The notes beneath the pieces were generated by a model that was not told the DNA's origin, made no database searches, and saw only the letters and a list, made by a program, of their open reading frames with translations. Source: Paenibacillus rhizosphaerae (GTDB lineage: Bacteria > Bacillota > Bacilli > Paenibacillales > Paenibacillaceae). From it: a DNA stretch of 64,000 nt. The stretch covers positions 372,001 to 436,000 of the forward strand of contig NZ_JACHXJ010000002.1 in the NCBI RefSeq assembly GCF_014192015.1. The letters are read 5' to 3'. Of the stretch, positions 15,526 to 23,961 are shown one piece after another. The stretch's first letter is position 1, and each line of letters opens with the position of its first letter. The translations under genes were made by a program, and so were the position numbers.

Positions 15526-17511
15526 ATGTCAGAACACCAACGAGAAACAACCAAGCATCAAAGCCTATTCCAGACGAACGCCGAGCTGGCGTTTCCCTCA
15601 GAGTCGGCTGCTTCCTGGCTGCAGGAGATCGACTTGTCCATTCATGATTTGCCCTATGTGGATCACGTGATCCAGGACGCCTTTTTCCAATGGCGCACCG
15701 AAGGGCAGTCACTGCCGTTAAGCGGACAAGCCCTGTGGGCCGTGACGGATTATGAGGGGCGGTGGATCGAAGGCGATCAAGCTCTCCTTGCGGAACCTTT
15801 CTGCGGTTTGACGGGAGAGATCGGCCGCTGCATGGAGTCCGGGGAACAAGTCTGGGTCCATTCTGATGAGCCGGCGGACGCAGGAGGCACCTGGGTCACG
15901 ACGGTCATTCCGGTCTTTACACGCCGGGACCATGCGCGGGCCTGTCTTCTGATCTGCGGAATTCCTGCACACCTTTTTGGGGAAGGGATTCGGGACACCG
16001 TTGCCGCGATGGCGCTTCACTACCGTTCCTGTCTGTACAAAAGTTTTAAGTTCGCCCTTGTATCGGACATTCTGAAGGTGCAGGAAAGCACGGAACGGGA
16101 GGCCAACCGCCGGTCCATCCTGTTCCAAATCATGCAGCGGATGCATGATCAGATCGACGTCGATACCGTGCTGACGGAAGTTCTGGACAGCCTTGAAGTA
16201 CTGTATCCTACCATCCGGGCGAGGCTGCTCATGTCCCAGGACCATCAAAGCCGAAATCCGCGGGTGGAGCCGCTCGTGTTTCATCCGTGGGGCGAGGATA
16301 TCTGCGTCAGATCCTTTATGGATGGAAGGCTCATGATGCAGGAGGGCAGTGGCGAAGGGATGGAGGACCAGGTCGAAATCGCCATACCGCTAGGCGGCAA
16401 GCAGGGCGTCTATGGGGTGCTTCATCTGGTGATGTCCCGGGAGCTCCGGGAAGACCTGGACCTGCAGCTGATCGGCATGGTAGTCGACACGGCGGGGAAT
16501 GCGTTCGAAAATGCGAAGCTCTACGAGCAGTCGAACCTGCTGATTCATGAGCTGCGCCTCATTAACGAATTGACCCAGCGGCTGAACCAGAGCCTCAAGC
16601 TCGGGGATATATACAAGTTTGCCAGCGAGGAGATGCTGAATATTTTTCAGGCGGATTATTGCTGCTTCCTGCAGTACAATGAGGAGCGGAACGTTCTGGA
16701 GGTGATGGCGTCCAACGTTTCTGGTCTTGCCCTGTCTTTTGATGCAGAGTACGGCTTCGGCGGACTTGTATTTCATAAAAAGGAACCTGTGATTCTGTCA
16801 GACTATTCGCTGAACGGCAAAGTCCCTTCGAAGCTGATGGAAATCACGCATTCGCAATCCCTCATCGCTTCACCGCTGACCGTAAACGGCAAGGTGATGG
16901 GGGCGATTCTGCTGACGCACCGCAGCCCTCATTATTTTTCCTATGATAATTACCGGCTTCTGCAGACCTTGTCCAGCCACATCGGGCTGTCGGTGAGCAA
17001 CGCGCTGCTTCATGCCGAGCTGAGACGGATGGCCAACCGGGACATGCTGACCGACATGTACGCCCGCCATTATCTTGACAAGATGATTCAGCAGTATCAA
17101 GTGAGCGATTTTTGCGGGTCTCTGATCGTGTTGGACATTGATGAATTCAAACAGGTTAACGATACATACGGCCACCAGAAGGGGGACGACATTCTCAGGC
17201 AAGTCAGCGATATCGTAAAATCCTCCATCCGGGAGGAGGATGTGCCTGCACGTTGGGGCGGGGAAGAGCTGGCCGTGTATATGCCGCAGCTAGGGGTACA
17301 TCAGGCGGTCAAAGTCGCTGAAGTGATCCGAAGCCGGGTCGCTCGGGAGACAAACCCGTCCGTAACGATTTCAAGCGGGATCGCGGAATGGTGCTGGACG
17401 GACCCGCAGGTGAGTGTAGACAGCTTGTTCTACAGAGCGGACATGGCCCTCTACAGGGCAAAGAACAGCGGACGCAACCAAATCCAAATGGAAGACGTGA
17501 ATGATATGTAA
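15526..17511 (+). CDS. dgcP: GAF-GGDEF diguanylate cyclase (DgcP/YtrP-like)
   Basis: A 661-residue cytosolic protein with no membrane helix. The N-terminal ~490 residues contain GAF-type sensor domains. The clearest is at about 345-490 (EEMLNIFQADYCCFLQYNEE, then LIASPLTVNGKVMGAILL). The C-terminal GGDEF domain spans about 505-655. The active site reads WGGEEL with GGEE at 578-581, an active variant except that the last position is Leu instead of Phe. An RxxD inhibitory site (REED, 569-572) is present, so product inhibition by c-di-GMP is expected. Location divergent from rpsD matches B. subtilis dgcP. AAAGGAG precedes the ATG by nine bases. Confidence 0.92.
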   Translation: MSEHQRETTKHQSLFQTNAELAFPSESAASWLQEIDLSIHDLPYVDHVIQDAFFQWRTEGQSLPLSGQALWAVTDYEGRWIEGDQALLAEPFCGLTGEIGRCMESGEQVWVHSDEPADAGGTWVTTVIPVFTRRDHARACLLICGIPAHLFGEGIRDTVAAMALHYRSCLYKSFKFALVSDILKVQESTEREANRRSILFQIMQRMHDQIDVDTVLTEVLDSLEVLYPTIRARLLMSQDHQSRNPRVEPLVFHPWGEDICVRSFMDGRLMMQEGSGEGMEDQVEIAIPLGGKQGVYGVLHLVMSRELREDLDLQLIGMVVDTAGNAFENAKLYEQSNLLIHELRLINELTQRLNQSLKLGDIYKFASEEMLNIFQADYCCFLQYNEERNVLEVMASNVSGLALSFDAEYGFGGLVFHKKEPVILSDYSLNGKVPSKLMEITHSQSLIASPLTVNGKVMGAILLTHRSPHYFSYDNYRLLQTLSSHIGLSVSNALLHAELRRMANRDMLTDMYARHYLDKMIQQYQVSDFCGSLIVLDIDEFKQVNDTYGHQKGDDILRQVSDIVKSSIREEDVPARWGGEELAVYMPQLGVHQAVKVAEVIRSRVARETNPSVTISSGIAEWCWTDPQVSVDSLFYRADMALYRAKNSGRNQIQMEDVNDM

Positions 17512-17513
17512 CA

Positions 17514-17549
17514 GGCGGCCTCACTTTCGGGTGGGGGGCGCCTTATTTT
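17514..17549 (+). terminator. dgcP terminator
   Basis: Hairpin with arms AGGCGGCCTCAC and GTGGGGGGCGCCT around TTTCGG, followed by TATTTTT. Confidence 0.75.
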
Positions 17550-17603
17550 TGCATGAACTGGCTGGGCGGGGGACAGTCTATAAGCAAAAAGGACCTAATA
17601 GAG

Positions 17604-17621
17604 AATGAACGTTGGTTCATT
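17604..17621. repeat. Perfect inverted repeat before the lipoprotein gene, operator candidate
   Basis: AATGAAC-GTTG-GTTCATT lies 24 bases before the start of the lipoprotein gene. Its shape is like operators of TetR-type repressors, but it could also be a small mRNA hairpin. Confidence 0.5.
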
Positions 17622-17644
17622 TTGTCCGGAAAGGCAGTTTTCCC

Positions 17645-18466
17645 ATGATGAAAAAAATGGTACTTCCCGCCTTGCTGCTGCTCGGCCTTTGCGGCGGTTT
17701 GACAGGCTGCGGCATGTTTCAGGACTCGAAATCGCCGGAGGAATGGTTTTCCCAGACGATTACCGGACTGGCCGGCATAGATTCGTTTTCATTTAGCGGC
17801 CTGGCTTCGGTGCGCGCCCAGGATCAGGGGCAGGTGCAGAACTTTGCTTACACCGGCAGGCTCACGGGTCATGACCAGCTGACGATGGAGAGCGTGATCC
17901 CTAGCGGGGAGGCGGTTCAGACGACGGGACTCCAGGCACGGAGAATCACCGGGAAGACCGTGAAGGTGACGAATTTCCGCAGGCAGGACGGGGGATGGGT
18001 GAGGCAGTCGAGCGAAGCGAACCCGGAGGACAACTCTCCTTCATTAACCCGGTTAAATCCTCTCCAGCAGCTCGACGGCATTCATGGGCTTCCCAAAAGC
18101 ATCAAGGTGGAGTCCAGCGCCGGCCGCGGCACCAAAGTGCTGCGGATCGAACTGGAAAGCTCCAGCGCAAAGGACTTTTTGACGAAGCAGCTCGAATCCG
18201 AAATGAATGGTCTCCGCAAGCAGCCCGGATACACCCGCGCACAGCCCCAAGAAAAGCAAAAGCTGCAGACGCTCTGGAATCAGGGGGACAAGCAGCTGCG
18301 GCAGATGCTGAACGACGCCCAGGTAAGCACAGTCTATCATTTGACGATTAACCGCAAGTCCGGATTTCCGGTTCGTTTGACTTCGGAGAGCGCGATCGAC
18401 TATACCAACCTGGATGGTGCCCAGACACGGGAGACGATGGTCAACGATGTTTCATTCCAGCCATAG
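17645..18466 (+). CDS. Predicted lipoprotein of unknown function
   Basis: A 273-residue exported lipoprotein. The N-terminus has two lysines, a hydrophobic stretch and a lipobox LTGC at about residue 21, so the mature protein should be attached to the outer face of the membrane. The rest is soluble. The region around IDSFSFSGLASVRAQDQGQ and later RKSGFPVRLTSES recalls LolA/YhaI-type sheets that bind lipids, but I cannot assign a family with confidence. The ATG at 17645 follows GGAAAGG by ten bases, and an upstream TTG extension was rejected because it would bury the signal peptide. It stands alone behind a palindromic site and before ampS. Confidence 0.85.
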   Translation: MMKKMVLPALLLLGLCGGLTGCGMFQDSKSPEEWFSQTITGLAGIDSFSFSGLASVRAQDQGQVQNFAYTGRLTGHDQLTMESVIPSGEAVQTTGLQARRITGKTVKVTNFRRQDGGWVRQSSEANPEDNSPSLTRLNPLQQLDGIHGLPKSIKVESSAGRGTKVLRIELESSSAKDFLTKQLESEMNGLRKQPGYTRAQPQEKQKLQTLWNQGDKQLRQMLNDAQVSTVYHLTINRKSGFPVRLTSESAIDYTNLDGAQTRETMVNDVSFQP

Positions 18467-18520
18467 GCTCATCCGACCGGCGGACTCCGGTCTTTCCGCC
18501 AGCTATCTGCAGCTCTCATG

Positions 18521-18549
18521 CTGACGGGACTTGCCATGCGTGCTACAAT
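18521..18549 (+). promoter_or_regulatory. ampS promoter
   Basis: CTGACG at 18521 and TACAAT at 18544 with a 17-base spacer, about 60 bases before the ATG. Confidence 0.6.
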
Positions 18550-18618
18550 AAGTCTGAATGAATTAACCTTTGTTCAAATAAATAGCTTACAGGTTATGTC
18601 AAGGGGAGGAAATAAGTA

Positions 18619-19734
18619 ATGCGTGATCCTAGAATTCAAAAACTGGCGGAAAACCTCGTCGGTTATTCCGTAAACGTACAGCCGGGGGAGAACGTCCTTG
18701 TCGAGATGATCGGCTCGGAGCGCGACCTGCTGAAGGCCGTCATTGATGAAGTCGGCAAGCGGGGAGGACGTCCGTTCGTCCAAATTACCGACAAATCGGT
18801 ACAGCGCACGATGCTGATGAACGCGGGCGAAGAGATGCTCAAGACATGGGCGGACATCGACTTGAACCGGATGAAGCAGATGGACTGCTATATCGGCATC
18901 CGCGCCGGAGAGAACGTCAATGATCTGGCCGACGTTCCTGACGAAAAGGTAAAACTGTTCAATTCGCTCTACAACCATCCGGTACATAGCGGGCAGCGCG
19001 TCAACCACACCAAGTGGGTGGTGCTGCGTTATCCGAACCCAAGCATGGCCCAATTGGCCAATATGAGTACGGAAGCCTTTGAGGACTTCTATTTTGACGT
19101 ATGCAACCTCGATTACGCCAAGATGGACAAAGCGCAGGATCCTCTTGCCGAGATGATGAGAAAGACGGACAAGGTCCGTATCGTCGGACCGGGCACCGAT
19201 CTCAGCTTTTCCATTAAGGGAATCGGCGCCGAAAAATGCGCAGGCGAGAAAAACATTCCGGATGGCGAAGTATACAGCGCTCCGGTGCGTGATTCGGTCA
19301 ACGGCACGATCAGCTATAACACCAGCACGGTATACAACGGCATTTCGTTCGAAAATATCAAGTTTACCTTCAAGGACGGAAAGATCGTGGAAGCGACCAG
19401 CAACGATACCGAGCGCCTGAACAACATTTTGGACTCGGACGAAGGGGCGCGCTATATCGGCGAATTCGCAATTGGGTTTAATCCATACATTTTGCACCCG
19501 ATGAAGGACATTCTGTTCGACGAGAAAATTGCCGGAAGTATCCACTTTACCCCGGGTCAAGCCTATGAAGTAACGGATAACGGCAACCGTTCCTCCATCC
19601 ACTGGGATATCGTGCTGATTCAGCGTGAAGACTATGGCGGCGGGGAAATATACTTTGACGACGTGCTGATCCGCAAAGACGGCATCTTTGTCATTCCGGA
19701 GCTGCAGGGGTTGAATCCTGAAAACTTGAAATAG
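18619..19734 (+). CDS. ampS: M29 family aminopeptidase (AmpS-like)
   Basis: A 371-residue cytosolic metallo-aminopeptidase of family M29 (AmpS/PepS/thermophilic aminopeptidase), which removes N-terminal residues from peptides. Metal ligands of the family are visible in order: glutamates in NIPDGEVYSAP and YIGEFAIGFNP, histidine in GSIHFTPG, and the H-D pair in SSIHWDIVL. Length is slightly below the usual 400-410 residues because the C-terminal motif region is compact. AGGGGAGGA lies before the ATG. A short GC hairpin (CGGCCT/AGGCCG, 19755-19770) behind it may be a weak terminator. Confidence 0.93.
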   Translation: MRDPRIQKLAENLVGYSVNVQPGENVLVEMIGSERDLLKAVIDEVGKRGGRPFVQITDKSVQRTMLMNAGEEMLKTWADIDLNRMKQMDCYIGIRAGENVNDLADVPDEKVKLFNSLYNHPVHSGQRVNHTKWVVLRYPNPSMAQLANMSTEAFEDFYFDVCNLDYAKMDKAQDPLAEMMRKTDKVRIVGPGTDLSFSIKGIGAEKCAGEKNIPDGEVYSAPVRDSVNGTISYNTSTVYNGISFENIKFTFKDGKIVEATSNDTERLNNILDSDEGARYIGEFAIGFNPYILHPMKDILFDEKIAGSIHFTPGQAYEVTDNGNRSSIHWDIVLIQREDYGGGEIYFDDVLIRKDGIFVIPELQGLNPENLK

Positions 19735-19797
19735 GAATCGCAGAAGAAGGGAACCCGGCCTCGTAAGGCCGCTGGTTCAGCGCTTTTCAGAAATTCC

Positions 19798-19827
19798 TTG
19801 CGCGAGAAAGCGGATTCAATGTATCAT
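19798..19827 (+). promoter_or_regulatory. Candidate promoter of the HPr-like gene
   Basis: TTGCGC at 19798 and TATCAT at 19822 with an 18-base spacer, about 50 bases before the start codon. Confidence 0.45.
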
Positions 19828-19879
19828 AAAAGTGGTAAAATCATAGTATACTTGATATCAAAAGCTACGGAGGGATCCT

Positions 19880-20125
19880 ATGTCCAGTAACAACGCAGCT
19901 GTTGTAGAAATCGCCCAAACGGCAAGCCAATTTACCTCTTCGATCGTACTTCAAGCAGAAAACAAGTACATCGATGTCAAAAGTATCCTCGGTTTGTTTA
20001 CGACACTCGTAAGCAGCCAAAGCTATGAGCTTCATGTTCATGGACCGGATGCGGACGAGGCTAAAACGGCGATGAAGGAAGTGTTTGCCAAACACGGCCT
20101 GAACGTCAACGTGGTCTCTGAGTAA
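19880..20125 (+). CDS. Short HPr/Crh-like protein lacking the catalytic histidine segment
   Basis: An 81-residue protein that aligns with HPr from about HPr residue 17 onwards. AQTASQFTSSIVL corresponds to the first helix, and VKSILGLFTTL to the loop that carries regulatory Ser46 (here Ser35). The first HPr strand and the G-x-HARPA motif are missing, so it cannot carry phosphate from enzyme I to permeases. Crh of Bacillus likewise keeps Ser46 but lacks His15, although it is full length. By analogy this may be a target of HPr kinase and a partner of CcpA, or a diverged protein with another role. AGGGAT precedes the ATG and there is no coding sequence upstream that could restore the missing part. 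Confidence 0.85.
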   Translation: MSSNNAAVVEIAQTASQFTSSIVLQAENKYIDVKSILGLFTTLVSSQSYELHVHGPDADEAKTAMKEVFAKHGLNVNVVSE

Positions 20126-20133
20126 GCGATGAA

Positions 20134-20173
20134 GAAGAGCGCTCCTGCTGGCAACAGTAAGGGCGCTTTTTTT
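20134..20173 (+). terminator. Terminator of the HPr-like gene
   Basis: Hairpin with AGCGC/GCGCT outer arms and an inner CTG-CTGGCAACAG part, followed by seven T. Confidence 0.8.
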
Positions 20174-20175
20174 AA

Positions 20176-20395
20176 AGCTGTAAAATTTATGTTTTCCAGG
20201 GTCCCCACAGTATCTGAGTCGGCATAAAGCCCAAGTCTCACTTCATGAGGTTTATTTTAGAACCATACACCGCCGTCAGCCTTCCTCTTAGAGTCCCTTT
20301 GCGCCGCGCTTGGCATTGAAACGGGGGCTTTCCCGTACGATGGGCCAGAGTTTCCTGTTCCTTCGGCTTCCCGGGACGTTTTTCTGGGCCAGGTT
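20176..20395. other. Intergenic stretch without recognisable gene
   Basis: Between the terminator and the ylaN promoter I see no open reading frame with a ribosome site, only short GC-rich self-complementary pieces such as ACGGGGG/CCCGT. Nothing supports a specific feature. Confidence 0.5.
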
Positions 20396-20396
20396 C

Positions 20397-20425
20397 TTGT
20401 ATTGGTGTTCAATTTCGTCTAATAT
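20397..20425 (+). promoter_or_regulatory. Candidate ylaN promoter
   Basis: TTGTAT at 20397 and TAATAT at 20420, spacer 17. Confidence 0.5.
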
Positions 20426-20481
20426 TAAGAATAGAATACAAGGGTGTAATTGTAGGATTTTGGACATAGGGGGGAAGATGC

Positions 20482-20772
20482 ATGACTTCATCTGAGCTGC
20501 AGGAGCAGTTGAATATTAAGGCGATTAATCTGCTGAAAGAAGATGCAGTGAAAATAGAGAAGCTTATTGAAGTACAAATGGAGAATCTGGCCACACGCTA
20601 TTGCCCTCTCTATGAGGAAGTGCTGGACACCCAGATGTACGGATTTTCACGTGAGGTTGATTTTGCCGTACGTGCCGGTCTTGTGCCCGAACTTACTGGC
20701 AAACAGCTGGTCAGTGAGCTGGAGAAGAATCTGGCCAACCTCTATGAAGCCCTGAACAACAGGGAAGCATAA
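20482..20772 (+). CDS. ylaN: YlaN family protein (UPF0358), iron homeostasis
   Basis: A 96-residue helical protein of the YlaN/UPF0358 family, recognised by KLIEVQMENLATRYCPLYEEVLDTQMYGFSRE-type core (residues 27-58). In B. subtilis and Staphylococcus YlaN is needed under iron limitation and is reported to relieve Fur repression. An AGGGGGGAAG site precedes the ATG. As in Bacillus it lies near ftsW, though here the Ca2+/H+ antiporter and an Asp23 protein have come between. It is a single-gene unit with a hairpin terminator further downstream. Confidence 0.93.
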   Translation: MTSSELQEQLNIKAINLLKEDAVKIEKLIEVQMENLATRYCPLYEEVLDTQMYGFSREVDFAVRAGLVPELTGKQLVSELEKNLANLYEALNNREA

Positions 20773-20904
20773 ATCATCAGCCTGTCGCAAGCAGGCTTAC
20801 ATAAGATGCAGACTACAGACGACCTGTGCTGTATCAAACGATGATGAGCCGTTGCAGCTTGGCCTTCACATCGGAGGTCCCGAGATTTATAAATTTATAC
20901 GTAT

Positions 20905-20943
20905 AAAAAGGCATGCACTCCGCTGGAGCGCATGCCTTTTTTG
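20905..20943. terminator. Bidirectional terminator between ylaN and the antiporter gene
   Basis: Arms AAAAAGGCATGC and GCATGCCTTTTTT flank a GC-rich loop. It works for both convergent genes. Confidence 0.9.
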
Positions 20944-20987
20944 CGGTTCCCTGCTCTACCTTGCTAGGGAGCCTATGCTGCTGTCTA

Positions 20988-22061
20988 CTACACCAGGAAA
21001 AACGATACGCCCAAAATAACGTATACGACCAGCAGCAGCATGCCTTCATACCAGTTCGTTTTGCCATCCTGGATAATGGACTTGGCGATAAATACCGACA
21101 CGCCGATCGCAAGCAGCTCTATGGTTGTAAACACCAGGTCCATCGTGGTCGGCCCGAAGAAATAGCTGATCAGAACCAGCACCGGGGCGACGAATAAAGC
21201 GATCTGCAGGCTGCTGCCTACGGCGATTTCAACCGCTGCGCCCATCTTATTCTTCATGGCTAGCATGACAGCTGCACTGTGCTCCGCCGCGTTGCCGATG
21301 ATGGCCACAAGGAACGCACCCACGAACAGCTCGCTAAGCCCGAATCGCGTCGTAAAGGTTTCCAGCGTATCTACCAGCCATTCACTCACAAAAGCGACCA
21401 TCACGGTCGCCAGAAGGAGGTACAGGATCGATTTCCCTTTGGACCATTCCGGCTCGTGTTCATGCGGCAGCTCTTCATCCTCTTCATCGGTGACATCCGC
21501 CAAGTATTTCTTGTGCGTAATCATCGAGAAGACAAGCCAGGCGAGGTAAGCCACGATCAAAATACAGGCCACGATGAGGCTCAGCAGCTGGGTATCGCTC
21601 CCCGTAATGGAATGGCTGCGGAGGAATACCGCAGGCACGATCAGGGCGATCACGGCAACCAGCATCAGCGAGCCGTTCATTCCCGCCAGCGAAACGTTAA
21701 AGTTCTGAACTTTAAATTTCAGCCCTCCGGCAAAAATGCTGAGTCCCAAGACCAGAAGCAAATTCCCGATCACCGAACCGGTCAAGCTGGCCTTGACCAT
21801 GTCGAACAAGCCTTCCTTGACGAGGAAGATGGCGATAATGAGCTCCGCTGCGTTACCGAAGGTGGCGTTCAGAAAACCGCCGAGCCGCTGTCCGGCATAA
21901 TGCGATACGCTCTCCGTCGCTTTGCCCAAAAATCCGGCCACAAAGACGACAGAAATCGCGGACAGAATGAACTGCAGCGTTGCGTCCCAGCCTGCGAAAT
22001 GTCCCACAGCACTAAGAATAAAGAAGACGATGAGCAGGGTGGGGCTAATCCATTTTTTCAA
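20988..22061 (-). CDS. cax: Calcium/proton antiporter (CaCA family, Cax/ChaA type)
   Basis: A 357-residue membrane protein with about eleven hydrophobic helices. The two hallmark repeats of CAX exchangers, GNAAELIIAI and GNAAEHSAAVM, are both present, with an acidic loop between the halves (DEEDEELPHEHEPE). It exports Ca2+ in exchange for protons. B. subtilis YfkE is the nearest known relative by type. The start is a TTG (MKKWIS) preceded by AGAGGTG at seven bases on the minus strand, with no better ATG nearby. It is monocistronic. Confidence 0.95.
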   Translation of the reverse strand: MKKWISPTLLIVFFILSAVGHFAGWDATLQFILSAISVVFVAGFLGKATESVSHYAGQRLGGFLNATFGNAAELIIAIFLVKEGLFDMVKASLTGSVIGNLLLVLGLSIFAGGLKFKVQNFNVSLAGMNGSLMLVAVIALIVPAVFLRSHSITGSDTQLLSLIVACILIVAYLAWLVFSMITHKKYLADVTDEEDEELPHEHEPEWSKGKSILYLLLATVMVAFVSEWLVDTLETFTTRFGLSELFVGAFLVAIIGNAAEHSAAVMLAMKNKMGAAVEIAVGSSLQIALFVAPVLVLISYFFGPTTMDLVFTTIELLAIGVSVFIAKSIIQDGKTNWYEGMLLLVVYVILGVSFFLV

Positions 22062-22152
22062 TTTTTGACACCTCTTGCTTTATGTAAGTTCGATTCTTAT
22101 TCAATATACCCAAATTGCATAAGGTTGTAAACAAATCGGCAGGGCTTGGGAT

Positions 22153-22182
22153 TTGCTTTTTGGGCCTGTTAGGATTTACAAT
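22153..22182 (+). promoter_or_regulatory. Candidate promoter of the Asp23 gene
   Basis: TTGCTT at 22153 and TACAAT at 22177, spacer 18. Confidence 0.5.
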
Positions 22183-22213
22183 AACGGATAATGGATGTAA
22201 AGGAGGATGGAGC

Positions 22214-22600
22214 ATGTCGGAACAACTCCAACTAGAGAATGGAACCATACGGATTGCAGATGATGTCGTAGCGAAAATCGCCGGACTGGCCGCACTCGAA
22301 ACACCAGGGATCGCAGCCATGTCGGGTGGCTTGTCGGAAGGATGGGCCAAGCGCCTGAGCGGTAAAAACGTGCAGAAGGGTGTCACGGTGGAAGTGGGCC
22401 AGCTGGAAGCAGCCATCGACCTGCGAATCATCGTGCTGTACGAAACCCCGATTCACGAAGTATCCCGCATGCTTCAGCAAAACGTGCGTGAAGCTGTCGA
22501 AAGCATGACCGGTCTGCGTGTGGTCGAAGTGAACGTGAAAGTGGAAGGCGTCGCCTTCAAGGATGACATGATCGAAGAGGTGCCTGTGCGCACCAAATAA
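22214..22600 (+). CDS. Asp23/Gls24 family envelope stress protein
   Basis: A 128-residue Asp23/Gls24 family protein (DUF322), as shown by NGTIRIADDVVAKIAGLAAL at the N-terminus and KGVTVEVGQLEAAIDLRI plus VVEVNVKVEGV later. Such proteins are soluble, often membrane-associated and linked to cell-envelope or alkaline stress. It resembles YqhY more than YloU. An AAAGGAGG site lies seven bases before the ATG at 22214, while the longer frame upstream has no such site. Since yloU is missing from its usual place before fakA, this is the only Asp23 protein in the window. Confidence 0.9.
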   Translation: MSEQLQLENGTIRIADDVVAKIAGLAALETPGIAAMSGGLSEGWAKRLSGKNVQKGVTVEVGQLEAAIDLRIIVLYETPIHEVSRMLQQNVREAVESMTGLRVVEVNVKVEGVAFKDDMIEEVPVRTK

Positions 22601-22616
22601 GCACGCGAATAAGACG

Positions 22617-22656
22617 AAAAAAGACTAGTGGACCAAACGTCCTCTAGTCTTTTTTG
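22617..22656. terminator. Bidirectional terminator between the Asp23 gene and ftsW
   Basis: Arms AAAAAAGACTAG and CTAGTCTTTTTT around a 15-base loop, usable on both strands. Confidence 0.9.
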
Positions 22657-22690
22657 TATGGTTCCCTTAAAGGCAACGACCTTGAAGGTT

Positions 22691-23950
22691 TTAGTTAAAG
22701 CGTCGCGTCTGATTGCGGGAAGAGACGGCGACCGACGGTTTCTTGACGGTCACCGACTTCACCTGCTCCTGCTTCGCCGGTAAAGTACTGATCCGCGAGA
22801 TGCTGAGCATGATACCCATGCTCGCCATCATGATCAGAAGGGAGGTTCCGCCGTAACTGATGAACGGCAGGGTTACCCCGGTAAGCGGGATCGTTTGGGT
22901 GACGCCTCCGATGTTGATGAACGCCTGGATGGCAATCAAGCCCATAATCCCGATACCGACGAGCGTTCCGAACGGATCGGGGCACCTCAGTGCGATGATG
23001 ATCCCTCGCCAGATGAAGTAAATATAAACGATCAGGAAGATTGACGTCCCGATAAAACCAAACTCTTCGCCGATGACGGAGAAGATGAAGTCGTTATAGG
23101 GGTTGGGCAAATAATGAAGCTTCTGAACGCTTTTGCCGAAGCCGGCTCCGGTCAACTGCCCTTCACCGATAGCGGTCAGCGACTGCAGCAGATTGTAACC
23201 CTCCCCCTGAGGATCCTTAAACGGGTCCAGGAAGGCGTTAATCCGGCCGAGCTTATAGTTGCTCGATTCCACCGCCTGTTCCCCGCTATGGGCCACCGAC
23301 TTGATCAGGGCGTTCGCTCCAAGCACGAGGCTCGCACCCAGGATCAGCAGCAGGGCGGACCCTATCATATGCTTGAGGCTCGCGCCGCCGGCATAGATGA
23401 TCAGGGCGCTCGTGGCCACCAGAATGAGGCAGGAGCCGAGGTCCGGCTGCATCATGATGAGACCGGCGACAAAGCCGACGATGACCATGACCGGGATATA
23501 GCCTGTCCGCAGGTCGCGGAAGCGCTCCCCTTTTTTGCTGATCAATGCGGACAGGTACAGGATAATCGCGATCTTTGCGATTTCCGTCGGCTGAATGCCG
23601 AGAGATCCGACGCCGAACCAGCTTCGGGCGCCGTTTAGGCTTTTCCCTATGAAAAGTACCAGCACTAGCATGATGACTGTCACGATAAACAGCGGGGCAA
23701 ACAGCTTCTTGTACCTGGTGTAAGGGATGTTCATCGCGACGAACATGGCGATGGTTCCCAGTGCGGCCCACATGAACTGTCTTTTCGTAAAGTAAAGCGA
23801 GTCATAGTGAAAATCCTTGCTAGCGATGGCCAAGCTCGAACTGGCGCTGAATACCATGACCAGTCCAAAACCAACCAACAGCAAGGTGAGGATGAGCAGT
23901 TGGAAATCCGGCGTCCCTCTCTTGGTTTGTTGGGGTTTTTCTTCTCTCAT
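22691..23950 (-). CDS. ftsW: Cell division peptidoglycan polymerase FtsW (SEDS family)
   Basis: A 419-residue SEDS glycosyltransferase with about ten membrane helices. It polymerises lipid II at the division site with a partner class B PBP. Family signatures are SLGIQPTEIAKIA, GYNLLQSLTAIGEGQLTGAG, LPNPYNDFIFSVIGEEFG and ITLTGVTLPF-like PLTGVTLPFISYGGTS. The C-terminal tail is basic and cytosolic. SEDS family members FtsW, RodA and SpoVE are similar. The closeness to ylaN, as in Bacillus, supports FtsW. The ribosome site is only AGGT, so expression may be modest or coupled to the YugN-like gene 11 bases upstream. Confidence 0.93.
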   Translation of the reverse strand: MREEKPQQTKRGTPDFQLLILTLLLVGFGLVMVFSASSSLAIASKDFHYDSLYFTKRQFMWAALGTIAMFVAMNIPYTRYKKLFAPLFIVTVIMLVLVLFIGKSLNGARSWFGVGSLGIQPTEIAKIAIILYLSALISKKGERFRDLRTGYIPVMVIVGFVAGLIMMQPDLGSCLILVATSALIIYAGGASLKHMIGSALLLILGASLVLGANALIKSVAHSGEQAVESSNYKLGRINAFLDPFKDPQGEGYNLLQSLTAIGEGQLTGAGFGKSVQKLHYLPNPYNDFIFSVIGEEFGFIGTSIFLIVYIYFIWRGIIIALRCPDPFGTLVGIGIMGLIAIQAFINIGGVTQTIPLTGVTLPFISYGGTSLLIMMASMGIMLSISRISTLPAKQEQVKSVTVKKPSVAVSSRNQTRRFN

Positions 23951-23961
23951 AAGAGACCTGC

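Noticed and set aside
18574..19602. 342-codon minus-strand frame opposite ampS
   Set aside because: It overlaps a well-supported metalloprotease gene, and its translation shows no family features.
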